Assembly (NCBI GenBank): GCA_020845575.1
Contig: JADLFL010000020.1
Coordinates: 52,292 to 116,291 of the forward strand
Length of the DNA stretch: 64,000 nucleotides
Direction: 5' to 3'
DNA from: Acidobacteriota bacterium
GTDB lineage: Bacteria; Acidobacteriota; Vicinamibacteria; Vicinamibacterales; Vicinamibacteraceae
The first letter of the stretch is position 1. Each line of letters starts with the position of its first letter. The notes under the pieces were generated by a model, which was not told where the DNA came from, searched no databases, and saw only the letters and a list, made by a program, of their open reading frames with translations. The position numbers were made by a program, and so were the translations under genes. Positions 8,048 to 16,431 of the stretch are shown here, one piece after another.

Positions 8048-10729
8048 GTGTCACAACGTCCCATCCTCTTCCTCATCGACGGCAACAACCAGATGTATCG
8101 CGCCTATCACGCGATACGCGGGCTGACGGGCCCCGACGGCAAGTCCACCAACGCCGTCTACGGCTTCGTGACGATGCTGCGGAAGCTCGTCGCCGATCAC
8201 AGGCCCACGCACGTGGCCGCCGCATTCGATCTCGCGGGTCCGACGTTCCGCTCCGCGATGCAGGCCGACTACAAGGCCAACCGCGCGCCGATGCCACCGG
8301 ACCTCGTCGAGCAGGTGCCTCTCGTCCACGAGGCGTGCGAAGCGATGGGCGTGCGCGTCCTCACGCAGACGACGTACGAGGCCGACGACGTGATCGCCAC
8401 GCTGGCGCTGCGCGGCGTGGCCGCCGGGTTCGACGCGGCGATCGTCACCGGCGACAAGGACTTCTTCCAGCTCGTGGATGGACACGTGCGCGTGTACAAC
8501 CCGCGCGACGAGGGTGCATGGTTCGACGGGGAGGGCGTGCTGACGAAGTTCGGCGTGCGTCCGGACCAGGTGGTCGACGTGCTCGCGCTCATGGGCGATG
8601 CCGTCGACAACGTGAAGGGCGTTCCGGGCATCGGCGAGAAGGGCGCCCGTGAACTGATCGCCACGCACGGTACGCTCGACGCGCTGCTGGCCGCCGCGGC
8701 AACGCTTCCGCAAAAGCGCTATCGCGAGGCGCTGCTCGCGCACGCCGATGACGCGCGGCTCGGCAGGGACATGGTTCGCCTGCACGTCGACGTGCCCGTC
8801 GACGTCGAGCTCGAGGCGCTGCGCTACGTGGGCCCCGACCAGCCGCGCTGCTACGACCTCTTCAGCCGGCTCGGATTCAAGTCGCTCGTCACAGAGTTCG
8901 CGCCGACGGCCGCCGACGTCGCGCGTGCGTACGAGATCTGCGGCGACGCCGAGGATCTGCGCGCGCTCGCCGCGCGTGTCGTCGACGCCGGCCACTGCGC
9001 GCTCCACATCGTCACCGACGAACGGCCCGCGATGCAGGCAAGTCTCGTGGGGCTCGCCATCGGGCTCGGCGAGGGACGCGCGTGGTACGTGCCGTTGCAC
9101 CATACGTCGCTCGACGCGTCGCCGAACGTGCCGATGTCGCAGGTGCGCGACATCCTCGGCCCCGTGATCGCGACTTCGACGATCGCCAAGACGGGGCACG
9201 ACCTCAAGGCTGCAACTATCGTGCTCGCACGGCATGGCGTCACGCTTGCCGGCATCAGAGACGATGTGATGCTGGCCAGCTATGTGCACGACGCGGCGAC
9301 GTCGGCGCATGCGATCGAGACACTGGCGCTCGACAGGCTCGGGTACAGGGCCATGGACACCGAGCAGCTGCGCGGGAAAGGCGTGCGTGCGCTGCCGATG
9401 TCGCAGGTGGCGGTCGAGCACATGACGACGTGGGCGTGCGAACGCGCCGACGTCGAGGTGCCGCTCACAGCCGACCTGCGGCGCACCCTCGAGGACGAGG
9501 GCCTCACGCGCGTCTACGAGGACTTCGAACTGGCGCTGCTGCCGGCGCTCTGCGCGATCGAGGAAGCCGGCATCCGTGTCGACACCGCCGTGCTCGCCGC
9601 GCTGTCGACGCGCATGGACGCGGAGCTCGAGACGCGATCGGCGCGCATCTACGAGCTGGCGGGCTCGACGTTCAACATCAACTCGCCGAAGCAGCTCGGT
9701 GAGGTCCTCTTCGAGCGGATGCAGTTGCCGGTGCTCAAGCGCACGGGCAAGGAGCGGACGGCGTCGACGGCGGCGGAGGTGCTCGAAGAGCTCGCGCTCA
9801 CGCACGACATCGCCCGCGAGATCCTCGACTGGCGCGCGATGATGAAGCTGAAAGGCACGTACGTCGACGCGCTGCCGCTGCTCGTCCATCCGGAGACGGG
9901 CCGCGTCCACACGACGTTCAACCAGGCCGTCGCCGCCACGGGGCGCCTGAGCAGCAGCGACCCGAACCTCCAGAACATCCCGATCCGCACCGAGCTCGGA
10001 CGCGAGATCCGCGCGGCGTTCGTCGCCGAGCCGGGCCACGTGCTGATCTCGGCGGATTACTCGCAGATCGAGCTGCGCGTCCTTGCGCACATGGCGCAGG
10101 AGCAGAGCCTGATCGACGCGTTCCGGCGTGGCGACGACATCCACGACCAGACGTCGGCGCGCGTGTTCGGCGCCGACAGCGGGCTCGGCACGCACGAACT
10201 GCGGCGACGGGCCAAGATCATCAACTACGCGCTGCTCTACGGGAAGACGGCGTTCACGCTCGCGCGCGACATCGGCGTCACGCAGCAGGCGGCGCAGGCG
10301 TTCATCGATGCGTATTTCGCCGGTTACCCGTCTGTGCGCCGGTTCATCGACGAGACCATCGCGCAGGCACGTGACACGGGGACGGTCAGTACGCTCTACG
10401 GTCGCCGTCGGCGCGTGCCGGAGCTCGCCAGCCGCAACGGCCAGATCCGCGCCGCCGCCGAACGCGTCACCGTGAACTTGCCCATTCAGGGCACCGCGGC
10501 AGACATCCTCAAGCGCGCGATGATCGACCTCCAGCAGGCGCTGCCCTCGGTGCCGGGGCTGCGGATGATCCTCACCGTCCACGACGAGTTGGTGTTCGAG
10601 GTACCCGAGAGCGCCGCGGACGCCGCCGTGGCGCTCGTGAAGCACCACATGGAGCACGCCGTCGCGCTCGACGTCCCCCTGGACGTCGACGTCGGCGTCG
10701 GCCCCACATGGCGCGCAGCGAAGGCGTAA
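8048..10729 (+). CDS. polA: DNA polymerase I
   Basis: An 893-residue family A polymerase for Okazaki-fragment processing and repair. The N-terminal 5'-3' flap exonuclease (about 1-290) starts LFLIDGNNQMYRAYHAIRGL, with the ADDVIA and VTGDKDF acidic motifs. A 3'-5' exonuclease-like domain (about 310-480) appears inactive: the usual DxE strand reads HIV before TDERP, and the GQNLKYD motif reads GHDLKAA. The polymerase domain has motif A (DYSQIELR, about 669), motif B (RRAKIINYALLYG) and motif C (VHDE, about 846). The start is GTG. A heptamer array and hairpin follow. Confidence 0.97.
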   Translation: MSQRPILFLIDGNNQMYRAYHAIRGLTGPDGKSTNAVYGFVTMLRKLVADHRPTHVAAAFDLAGPTFRSAMQADYKANRAPMPPDLVEQVPLVHEACEAMGVRVLTQTTYEADDVIATLALRGVAAGFDAAIVTGDKDFFQLVDGHVRVYNPRDEGAWFDGEGVLTKFGVRPDQVVDVLALMGDAVDNVKGVPGIGEKGARELIATHGTLDALLAAAATLPQKRYREALLAHADDARLGRDMVRLHVDVPVDVELEALRYVGPDQPRCYDLFSRLGFKSLVTEFAPTAADVARAYEICGDAEDLRALAARVVDAGHCALHIVTDERPAMQASLVGLAIGLGEGRAWYVPLHHTSLDASPNVPMSQVRDILGPVIATSTIAKTGHDLKAATIVLARHGVTLAGIRDDVMLASYVHDAATSAHAIETLALDRLGYRAMDTEQLRGKGVRALPMSQVAVEHMTTWACERADVEVPLTADLRRTLEDEGLTRVYEDFELALLPALCAIEEAGIRVDTAVLAALSTRMDAELETRSARIYELAGSTFNINSPKQLGEVLFERMQLPVLKRTGKERTASTAAEVLEELALTHDIAREILDWRAMMKLKGTYVDALPLLVHPETGRVHTTFNQAVAATGRLSSSDPNLQNIPIRTELGREIRAAFVAEPGHVLISADYSQIELRVLAHMAQEQSLIDAFRRGDDIHDQTSARVFGADSGLGTHELRRRAKIINYALLYGKTAFTLARDIGVTQQAAQAFIDAYFAGYPSVRRFIDETIAQARDTGTVSTLYGRRRRVPELASRNGQIRAAAERVTVNLPIQGTAADILKRAMIDLQQALPSVPGLRMILTVHDELVFEVPESAADAAVALVKHHMEHAVALDVPLDVDVGVGPTWRAAKA

Positions 10730-10732
10730 GGA

Positions 10733-10764
10733 CCGGCAACCGGCAATGGGCAACCGGCAACCGG
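10733..10764 (-). repeat. Degenerate heptamer array (CCGGTTG family, minus orientation)
   Basis: Four or five imperfect CAACCGG units between the polA stop and the convergent TPR gene. It is the same family as the array at 831, but here in a 3' intergenic position. Confidence 0.85.
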
Positions 10765-10798
10765 GTAGGGGTTCGATTCGGATGGAGGCAACCGGCTG

Positions 10799-10828
10799 CG
10801 TAGGGGCCGGTCTTGGCCGACCCCTACG
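10799..10828. terminator. Bidirectional hairpin between polA and TPR gene
   Basis: CGTAGGGG pairs with CCCCTACG, and CGGTC with GGCCG inside, leaving a TT loop and one mismatch. It lies between two convergent genes and has no T-run. Confidence 0.6.
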
Positions 10829-10836
10829 CGTGAGCG

Positions 10837-11664
10837 TCACTTCCAGCGCAGCTTCGCTTCATCCCACTCGGCGGTGAAGCGGGCGGCGGCGCCGGCGTCA
10901 GGGTCGTCGGGGAGGCGCTTCACGCGTTCGGGGATGATCGCCTGCGTCACGAGGCGATCGATGTCCGTGCGCAACTGGACGCCATTGTCTGGCGCCAGCG
11001 TCGAGCGCACCCACGCCGCGATCGCGAGATCCCAGGCCAACTCGAGATCACCGCGCGCCAGCGCGGACGCGGGCAACCAGTACGACGCCGCTGACGAGTC
11101 AGGATGCCGGCCGAGATGCGCGCGCAGGCGCGCCTCGACGTCGGCGTACACCTCCACGCGCTCGTCGGGCGGACGCGTCTGCGCGTATCGATCCATCGCC
11201 GTGGCCCACCAGTCGAGCACCTGCTCTCGCTCGGCGTGCGACAGTACGTCCATCTGCTCCAGCACCGGTTCGAGCAGACTCGCCGCGGGACGATAGTCGG
11301 CATCGAGGTACAGCGCTTCGCCGAGGCCGACCACGAGATCGATGCGCCCGCGATCGCCGAGCGACGCCGCCTCGACCCCCCGCAGGGCAGTCCGCGCGCT
11401 GTCGAGATCCTCGGCCACGCGGTTGGTCCGATGCCGCTCGAGCAGGGCGCGACCGAGCAACAGACGCGCCTCGTTCTGCACGCCAGGCCGAGACGCCACC
11501 TCCGCCGCCGCCGCGATCGCATCGTCGTACATGCCGGCGTTGTAGAGCTGACGCACACGGGCCAGGGGATCGGGCGGCGCCGGCTGCGCCAGCGCGGTCA
11601 CCTGAGCCGCAAGAAGGACCACGCCCGCCAGTCCACTGCGTACGAAAACAGTAAGTGCTTGCAT
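10837..11664 (-). CDS. Exported TPR-like protein
   Basis: A 275-residue protein with a signal peptide (cleavage near VTALAQ, about residue 27), then helix-turn-helix pairs typical of degenerate TPRs (LARVRQLYNAGMYDDAIAAA, EARLLLGRALLERH, GLGEALYLDADYRPAASLL). No enzymatic motif is seen. ATG 11664 is preferred over GTG 11673 because GGAAG lies 8 nt upstream of it. It diverges from the poly(A) polymerase gene, with only 51 nt between starts. Likely a periplasmic scaffold; function unknown. Confidence 0.7.
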   Translation of the reverse strand: MQALTVFVRSGLAGVVLLAAQVTALAQPAPPDPLARVRQLYNAGMYDDAIAAAAEVASRPGVQNEARLLLGRALLERHRTNRVAEDLDSARTALRGVEAASLGDRGRIDLVVGLGEALYLDADYRPAASLLEPVLEQMDVLSHAEREQVLDWWATAMDRYAQTRPPDERVEVYADVEARLRAHLGRHPDSSAASYWLPASALARGDLELAWDLAIAAWVRSTLAPDNGVQLRTDIDRLVTQAIIPERVKRLPDDPDAGAAARFTAEWDEAKLRWK

Positions 11665-11701
11665 GTCAGCCACTTCCGAACACCGCCCACCGGCAGCTTG
11701 C

Positions 11702-11707
11702 TATACT
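11702..11707 (+). promoter_or_regulatory. Putative -10 box (TATACT)
   Basis: TATACT, five of six matches to the consensus, ends 8 nt before the GTG at 11716 and no Shine-Dalgarno is present. This is one of the clearest leaderless candidates in the window. Confidence 0.5.
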
Positions 11708-11715
11708 CCCGTGGC

Positions 11716-13023
11716 GTGGTCACTCCAATTGTCGTCGCGAGAAGCGAACATGGCCTCTCGCGCCAGGACATCGACCCCGATGCCCTCCGGGTCCTCTACC
11801 GTCTGCACGCGTCCGGCTTCGAGGCGTATCTCGTCGGAGGCAGCGTACGCGATCTGCTGCTCCATCGTCGTCCCAAGGACTTCGACATCGGCACCAGCGC
11901 GCGTCCGCACGACGTCAAGCGCCTCTTCCGTAACTGCTGGATCATCGGCCGCCGCTTCCGCCTCGCGCACGTGCGCTTCGGTCCGAAGACCATCGAAGTG
12001 GCGACGTTCCGCAAGCAGGTGACCGATACGCCCGAGGCGCAGGAACAGCACTTCCGGCCCGACCATCCCGACGAGGGCGACCTGCCCGTGGTCGCCACGC
12101 CGAGTTCCGACGTCCCGGCCGAGGTGCTGGATCGTCCGATCCAGCGCGACAACGAATACGGCTCACCGGAAGAGGACGCCTTCCGCCGCGACTTCACCGT
12201 CAACGCGCTCTTCTACGACATCGGGACCTTCTCCATCATCGACTACACGGGCGGCCTCGAGGATCTCGAGCGTCGCGTGATCCGCTGCATCGGCGATCCC
12301 GACGTGCGATTCGTCGAGGACCCCGTGCGCATGCTGCGCGCGCTCGTGCTCGCCGCGCGTCTCGATTTCGACGTGGATCAGGCGGTGGTGGACGCGATCG
12401 AACGGAAGGCATCGCTCATCGCGCAGGCCTCGTCAGCGCGATTGCTCGAGGAGTACTACAAGATCCTGCGCAGCGGTCACGCGCGCTCATGCTTCGATCA
12501 CCTGGCCGATCGCGGCCTGCTGGAGCACATGTCGCCGGAGTTGCTGAACGACGATGGGCCGCTGACAGACGCGTTCGACGCGATCGACGCGTATCGCAAG
12601 CGCTTCGACGATGCGCCGGCCACGATGAGCAATCCGATCCTCGCGGGCACGCTGCTGCTGCCACTCGGACTGCTCCGCGACGATGGTCATCGCTACAGGT
12701 ATCGGCACCACGACGATGGGGAGCGCGAGGCGCCGCACATGCTCGGGCAGATGCAGGTGGCGCGCAAGGACATCGAGAAGCTGCGTCACCTGCTCGCGCT
12801 GCAGAAACGTCTGCTCGACACCGACGCACCCGCGCGCGTGCAGCGCGCCCTGATGCACCGCAGCGCGTTCCGCGACGCCCTCACGTGGCTCGACATCCAC
12901 GGCGAGCATCCGGACGTGGTCGAGCATTGGGAACGCCTCCTGCTCGAGGACCCGCCAGCGCCTGCCGCCGAAGAGGATGGTCCGACACGTCGCCGCCGTC
13001 CGAGACGACGCCGGCGACAGTGA
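11716..13023 (+). CDS. pcnB: Poly(A) polymerase / tRNA nucleotidyltransferase family protein
   Basis: A 435-residue class II nucleotidyltransferase. The catalytic head has the G-loop and carboxylates LVGGSVRDLLLHRRPKDFDIGTSA (about 34-57). Motif RRDFTVNALFYD (about 158-169) and the RNA-binding motif EDPVRMLRALVLAARLDF (about 197-214) follow. A neck/body of about 200 residues leads to a very basic tail (RRRRPRRRRRQ), as in PcnB-type poly(A) polymerases. The insertion at about 100-145 (EAQEQHFRPD...) is also typical of PcnB. It adds A residues to RNA 3' ends or CCA to tRNA. The start is GTG with a TATACT box just upstream. Confidence 0.88.
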   Translation: MVTPIVVARSEHGLSRQDIDPDALRVLYRLHASGFEAYLVGGSVRDLLLHRRPKDFDIGTSARPHDVKRLFRNCWIIGRRFRLAHVRFGPKTIEVATFRKQVTDTPEAQEQHFRPDHPDEGDLPVVATPSSDVPAEVLDRPIQRDNEYGSPEEDAFRRDFTVNALFYDIGTFSIIDYTGGLEDLERRVIRCIGDPDVRFVEDPVRMLRALVLAARLDFDVDQAVVDAIERKASLIAQASSARLLEEYYKILRSGHARSCFDHLADRGLLEHMSPELLNDDGPLTDAFDAIDAYRKRFDDAPATMSNPILAGTLLLPLGLLRDDGHRYRYRHHDDGEREAPHMLGQMQVARKDIEKLRHLLALQKRLLDTDAPARVQRALMHRSAFRDALTWLDIHGEHPDVVEHWERLLLEDPPAPAAEEDGPTRRRRPRRRRRQ

Positions 13024-13026
13024 CGA

Positions 13027-15249
13027 TCAGAACGCGACCCTGACACCCGCCCGCACGCGACGCGGCGGGCCGACGGTCCGCTGCGGACTGCGGCCCGTGT
13101 CGTAATCGGCGTCAAACAGGTTCTCGATCGCGACGAAGCCGCGAAGTGCGTCGGCGAAGCGGTGCTCTCCCAGCAGGTCGGCGACCACGGCCTTCCCGAG
13201 CGCGAACTGGTTCCTGTCGTCGTCGAACTGTGTGCCGATCCAGCGCACCTGCGCCGCGAGCGTCGACGCACTGAACGGCAGCCAGCGCACGTCCACGCCA
13301 CCCTGCGCCGTCGGCACCTGCGGCACCCGGTTGCCTTCGAGGCCGGGTTCGTCGGACTGGCCGAACCGTGAACGCGTCCACGCGACCGTTCCCCCCAGCG
13401 ACAGCGACGACAGCACCTGGACGCGACCCTCGACCTCGAGTCCGCGCGCATCGATACGGCCGGCGTTGCGCCGTTCGCGCGTGATGAGCGATGGCGTCGT
13501 GCTCAACGTCACGTTCGTGATCGCATCGTCCAGGCGCGCCGTGAAGAGCGTGGCACGCAGCGACACGCGGCGTGGTTCCCACGCCACGGATGCGTCGCCG
13601 CCCGTGACGCGCTCGGGTTCGAGCGCCGGGTTGTTCTGCGTGAGCGCGTTGCCCGCGCGGAACGATCGCAGGCGCTCGTTGAGCGTGGGCGCCCGGAACG
13701 CGCGATAGCCACTCGCACGCAGCGAGATCGCCCCGGGCCCACTCCACGCGATCGACCCCTTGGGCGAGATCGCGTCGATGGAGCGACGACCGCCTGGCGT
13801 CGTGTCGACGTCGATCGAGTCGGCGCGAAGCCCGCCGACGATCACCAGGCGCGACGTCGCGGCCCAGGTCGCCTGCGCGAACCCGCCCAGCGTGTCCTGA
13901 CGGCCATCGGCCATTGTCGGCGCACCTGTCTGGCGGCGCTCGACCATGTCCCCCTCGACGCGGCGCACGTCACCGCCGGCCAGCAGCACAACACGCCCCA
14001 TCGCACGCACGTACTCGGCCGAGCCGCCACGCACGCTGGCGGCCACACGCTGCCGCGAACTGAGCGTCTCGCCGACGCGCGCGGCGTTGACGGCCGAGAA
14101 CGCCTGGTCGTAGCCCTGGCCCGCCATGAAGCCGCGCACGCGGAGGTCGCCCCACCTGCCGTTGCCGAACACCTCCGCGCTCGCCTGCCGCTGGTTCGTG
14201 TCGTTGTCCTGGAGTGGCGTGCCGTTGGTGCGTTCCTCGTCGAACACCTGGCCGCGCACCGACGCGCGCCACGCGTGGTGCATGGCGAAGCTCACGCTGC
14301 CGGACAGGACCGTCGACTCGACACCGGCCGGCGTGTCGATCGGGCCGCGAATCTCCGGCGCGATGGGAATCGCGCCCTCCGTGCTGCTCCACTCCGCCGA
14401 GATCACGCCGCTCGTCGCGCCACGACGCGTCCCCGCGAGCGCCGACAGCCGGCCCGTCTTCTGCGTGCCGCCCTCGACGAGCGCACGCAGCACCGGCGAC
14501 GCGGGCTCGACAGACAGCACCTGGATCACGCCGCCAGCCGCGTCGGCGCCATAGAGGTCGCTCGCGCCGCCGCGCACGACCTCCACGCGATCGATGGCCA
14601 CCTGCGGCACGCGATCCCAGCTCACCCAGCCGCCGAAGGGATCGTTCAGCGGAACACCGTCGGCGAGCACCAGCGTCCGGCTCGCGCCCGAGGCGGACAG
14701 CCCGCGCAACGTCACGCCCTGCGTCGTCGGGTTGGCCGTGCGCGAGGGTGAGCGGCGGAAGAGCGAGAAGCCGGGCGTGAGCCGCAGCACGTCGTCGATG
14801 GTGCCTGCCGCGACGACTTCGAGGTCGCGTCGCGAGAGCACCGTGGCGTCGGCGGGCAGTTCGGTGCCGCGCACGGGGCGACGGCCAGCCGTGACGGTCA
14901 CCTGCTCGGCACGCGCGGCAGGCGCCAGCCTCACCTCCATCGCGGCGGTCCCCGGCTGCACGACGTCGATGTGTTCGCCGAATCCCGGCGCGGAGACGCG
15001 CACGGTGACCACACCTGTCACCGCCGGCACGGCGATCAGGGCGATGCCGTCGGCGCCGGTGATGGCGGCGCGACCGCTGGGGCGCCCCTCGGCTTCGAGC
15101 AGCGCGCTGGCGCCGGCGATCGGATCGCCCAGCGCGTCGAGCACCCGCACGCGAAGGTCAGCCGGGGACTGTCCCGCCGACGCAACACCGAGCGAGGCGG
15201 CGAGACCCGTGGTGACAAGGACGAATGAGCGAATACGCAACATGAACAT
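13027..15249 (-). CDS. TonB-dependent outer-membrane receptor
   Basis: A 740-residue receptor. It has a signal peptide (about 1-24), an N-terminal carboxypeptidase-regulatory-like beta-sandwich (about 28-105, LRVRVLDALGDPIAGASALL), a TonB-dependent plug (about 120-240, with ADATVLSRRDLEVV and VEVVRGGASDLYG), then a 22-strand barrel ending in the aromatic signature VRAGVRVAF. The plug plus barrel resembles catecholate-siderophore/cobalamin receptors (CirA/BtuB). The substrate is unknown. The start could be ATG 15249 or 15243. The stop lies 3 nt from that of the convergent poly(A) polymerase gene. Confidence 0.92.
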   Translation of the reverse strand: MFMLRIRSFVLVTTGLAASLGVASAGQSPADLRVRVLDALGDPIAGASALLEAEGRPSGRAAITGADGIALIAVPAVTGVVTVRVSAPGFGEHIDVVQPGTAAMEVRLAPAARAEQVTVTAGRRPVRGTELPADATVLSRRDLEVVAAGTIDDVLRLTPGFSLFRRSPSRTANPTTQGVTLRGLSASGASRTLVLADGVPLNDPFGGWVSWDRVPQVAIDRVEVVRGGASDLYGADAAGGVIQVLSVEPASPVLRALVEGGTQKTGRLSALAGTRRGATSGVISAEWSSTEGAIPIAPEIRGPIDTPAGVESTVLSGSVSFAMHHAWRASVRGQVFDEERTNGTPLQDNDTNQRQASAEVFGNGRWGDLRVRGFMAGQGYDQAFSAVNAARVGETLSSRQRVAASVRGGSAEYVRAMGRVVLLAGGDVRRVEGDMVERRQTGAPTMADGRQDTLGGFAQATWAATSRLVIVGGLRADSIDVDTTPGGRRSIDAISPKGSIAWSGPGAISLRASGYRAFRAPTLNERLRSFRAGNALTQNNPALEPERVTGGDASVAWEPRRVSLRATLFTARLDDAITNVTLSTTPSLITRERRNAGRIDARGLEVEGRVQVLSSLSLGGTVAWTRSRFGQSDEPGLEGNRVPQVPTAQGGVDVRWLPFSASTLAAQVRWIGTQFDDDRNQFALGKAVVADLLGEHRFADALRGFVAIENLFDADYDTGRSPQRTVGPPRRVRAGVRVAF

Positions 15250-15289
15250 GCCTGCCTGCCGATACTGCGCCGGAGTCCGCGGCGTTTCC

Positions 15290-16387
15290 CTAGCCCTTCG
15301 TGCGTTCGAACTCGCGCATGAACTGAACGAGGGCATCGACGCCCGCTTCGGGGAACGCGTTGTAGATGGACGCGCGGAGACCGCCTGTCGAACGATGGCC
15401 CTTCAGGCCGTCGAGCCCCGCGCGCGCCGCGTCGGCCGCGAACGCCTCGTCGAGCGCCTCGCTCGACAACCGGAACGTCACGTTCATGAGCGAGCGCGAC
15501 GATGGTTCGGCGTAGCCCGTGTAGAAGCCCGTGCGATCGATCTCGGCGTAGAGGGCCGCTGCCTTGCGCGCGTTGCGCGTGGCAAGCGCGGCAAGGCCGC
15601 CCTCGTCGCGCATCCAGCGCGCCACGAGGCCGAGGATGTAAATCCCGAACGTGTTGGGCGTGTTGTAGCGGGACCCGTTGGCCGCATGCAACGCGTAACT
15701 CAGCATCGACGGAAGCAACGTCGCCGACCGTTCGAGGAGGTCACGCCGGATCACCACGACGGTGACGCCGGACGGACCGAGGTTCTTCTGTCCACCGGCG
15801 TAGAGCACGCCGAACCGCGACACGTCAGTCGGCGCGCTGAAGATGTCCGACGACGCGTCTGCCACGAGCGGCACGTCGCTCGTATCCGGCAGGTCACGCC
15901 ACTGCGTGCCGTAGATCGTGTTGTTCGTCGTGACGTGGACGTAGGCCGCCGCGGGATCGAGCTGCAGTTCGTCCTGTCGCGGCACGCGCCTGAAGCCCTC
16001 GGATTCCGTGGAGCCGGCCACGCGGACCGTGCCGACCTTCCGCGCCTCGACGAGCGCCTTCTCGCCCCACACGCCCGTGACCACGAGGTCCGCGCTGCGT
16101 CCCTCGGTGAGGAGATTCATCGGCACCATCGAGAACTGCAGGCTGGCGCCGCCCTGGAGGAAGAGCACCGCGTGCGTATCCGGGATGGCGGCCACCTCGC
16201 GCAGTGTCGCCTCCGCCTCACCGAGGATGCGCTCGAACGGCTTCGATCGATGGCTGAGCTCCATCACCGACATGCCGACACCGGGCAGCATGAACAGGTC
16301 ACGCTGCGCTTCGAGCAACACGGGCTCGGGCAGCACGGCGGGCCCGGACGAGAAGTTGAACAGCCGTTGGACAGTCGCCGGCACCAT
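15290..16387 (-). CDS. serC: Phosphoserine aminotransferase
   Basis: A 365-residue class V PLP aminotransferase that converts 3-phosphohydroxypyruvate and glutamate to phosphoserine in serine synthesis. It begins with the family hallmark RLFNFSSGPAVLPEPVL. It has the phosphate/PLP-binding loop FLQGGASLQFSMVPMNL, the acidic PLP-ring partner in VADASSDIFS, and the Schiff-base lysine in YAGGQKNLGPSGV. The C-terminal GLKGHRSTGGLRASIYNAF is characteristic. ATG 16387 gives the usual length (GGGAG is close upstream); ATG 16399 would add four residues. It lies 45 nt downstream of the DUF1015 gene and is probably in its operon. Confidence 0.96.
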   Translation of the reverse strand: MVPATVQRLFNFSSGPAVLPEPVLLEAQRDLFMLPGVGMSVMELSHRSKPFERILGEAEATLREVAAIPDTHAVLFLQGGASLQFSMVPMNLLTEGRSADLVVTGVWGEKALVEARKVGTVRVAGSTESEGFRRVPRQDELQLDPAAAYVHVTTNNTIYGTQWRDLPDTSDVPLVADASSDIFSAPTDVSRFGVLYAGGQKNLGPSGVTVVVIRRDLLERSATLLPSMLSYALHAANGSRYNTPNTFGIYILGLVARWMRDEGGLAALATRNARKAAALYAEIDRTGFYTGYAEPSSRSLMNVTFRLSSEALDEAFAADAARAGLDGLKGHRSTGGLRASIYNAFPEAGVDALVQFMREFERTKG

Positions 16388-16431
16388 GGGCTCCCGCATG
16401 AAATTCTGAGATCGTGAACGTTTGAACTTCT

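Noticed and set aside
10769..10780. GGTTCGATTC resembling a tRNA T-loop after polA
   Set aside because: No acceptor, D or anticodon stems can be formed around it; it lies between a heptamer array and a hairpin.
8051..10840. Very long open frame (929 codons) antisense to polA
   Set aside because: It is rich in Arg, His and Asp with no family signature, and is the usual GC-rich shadow of the strongly supported polA frame.
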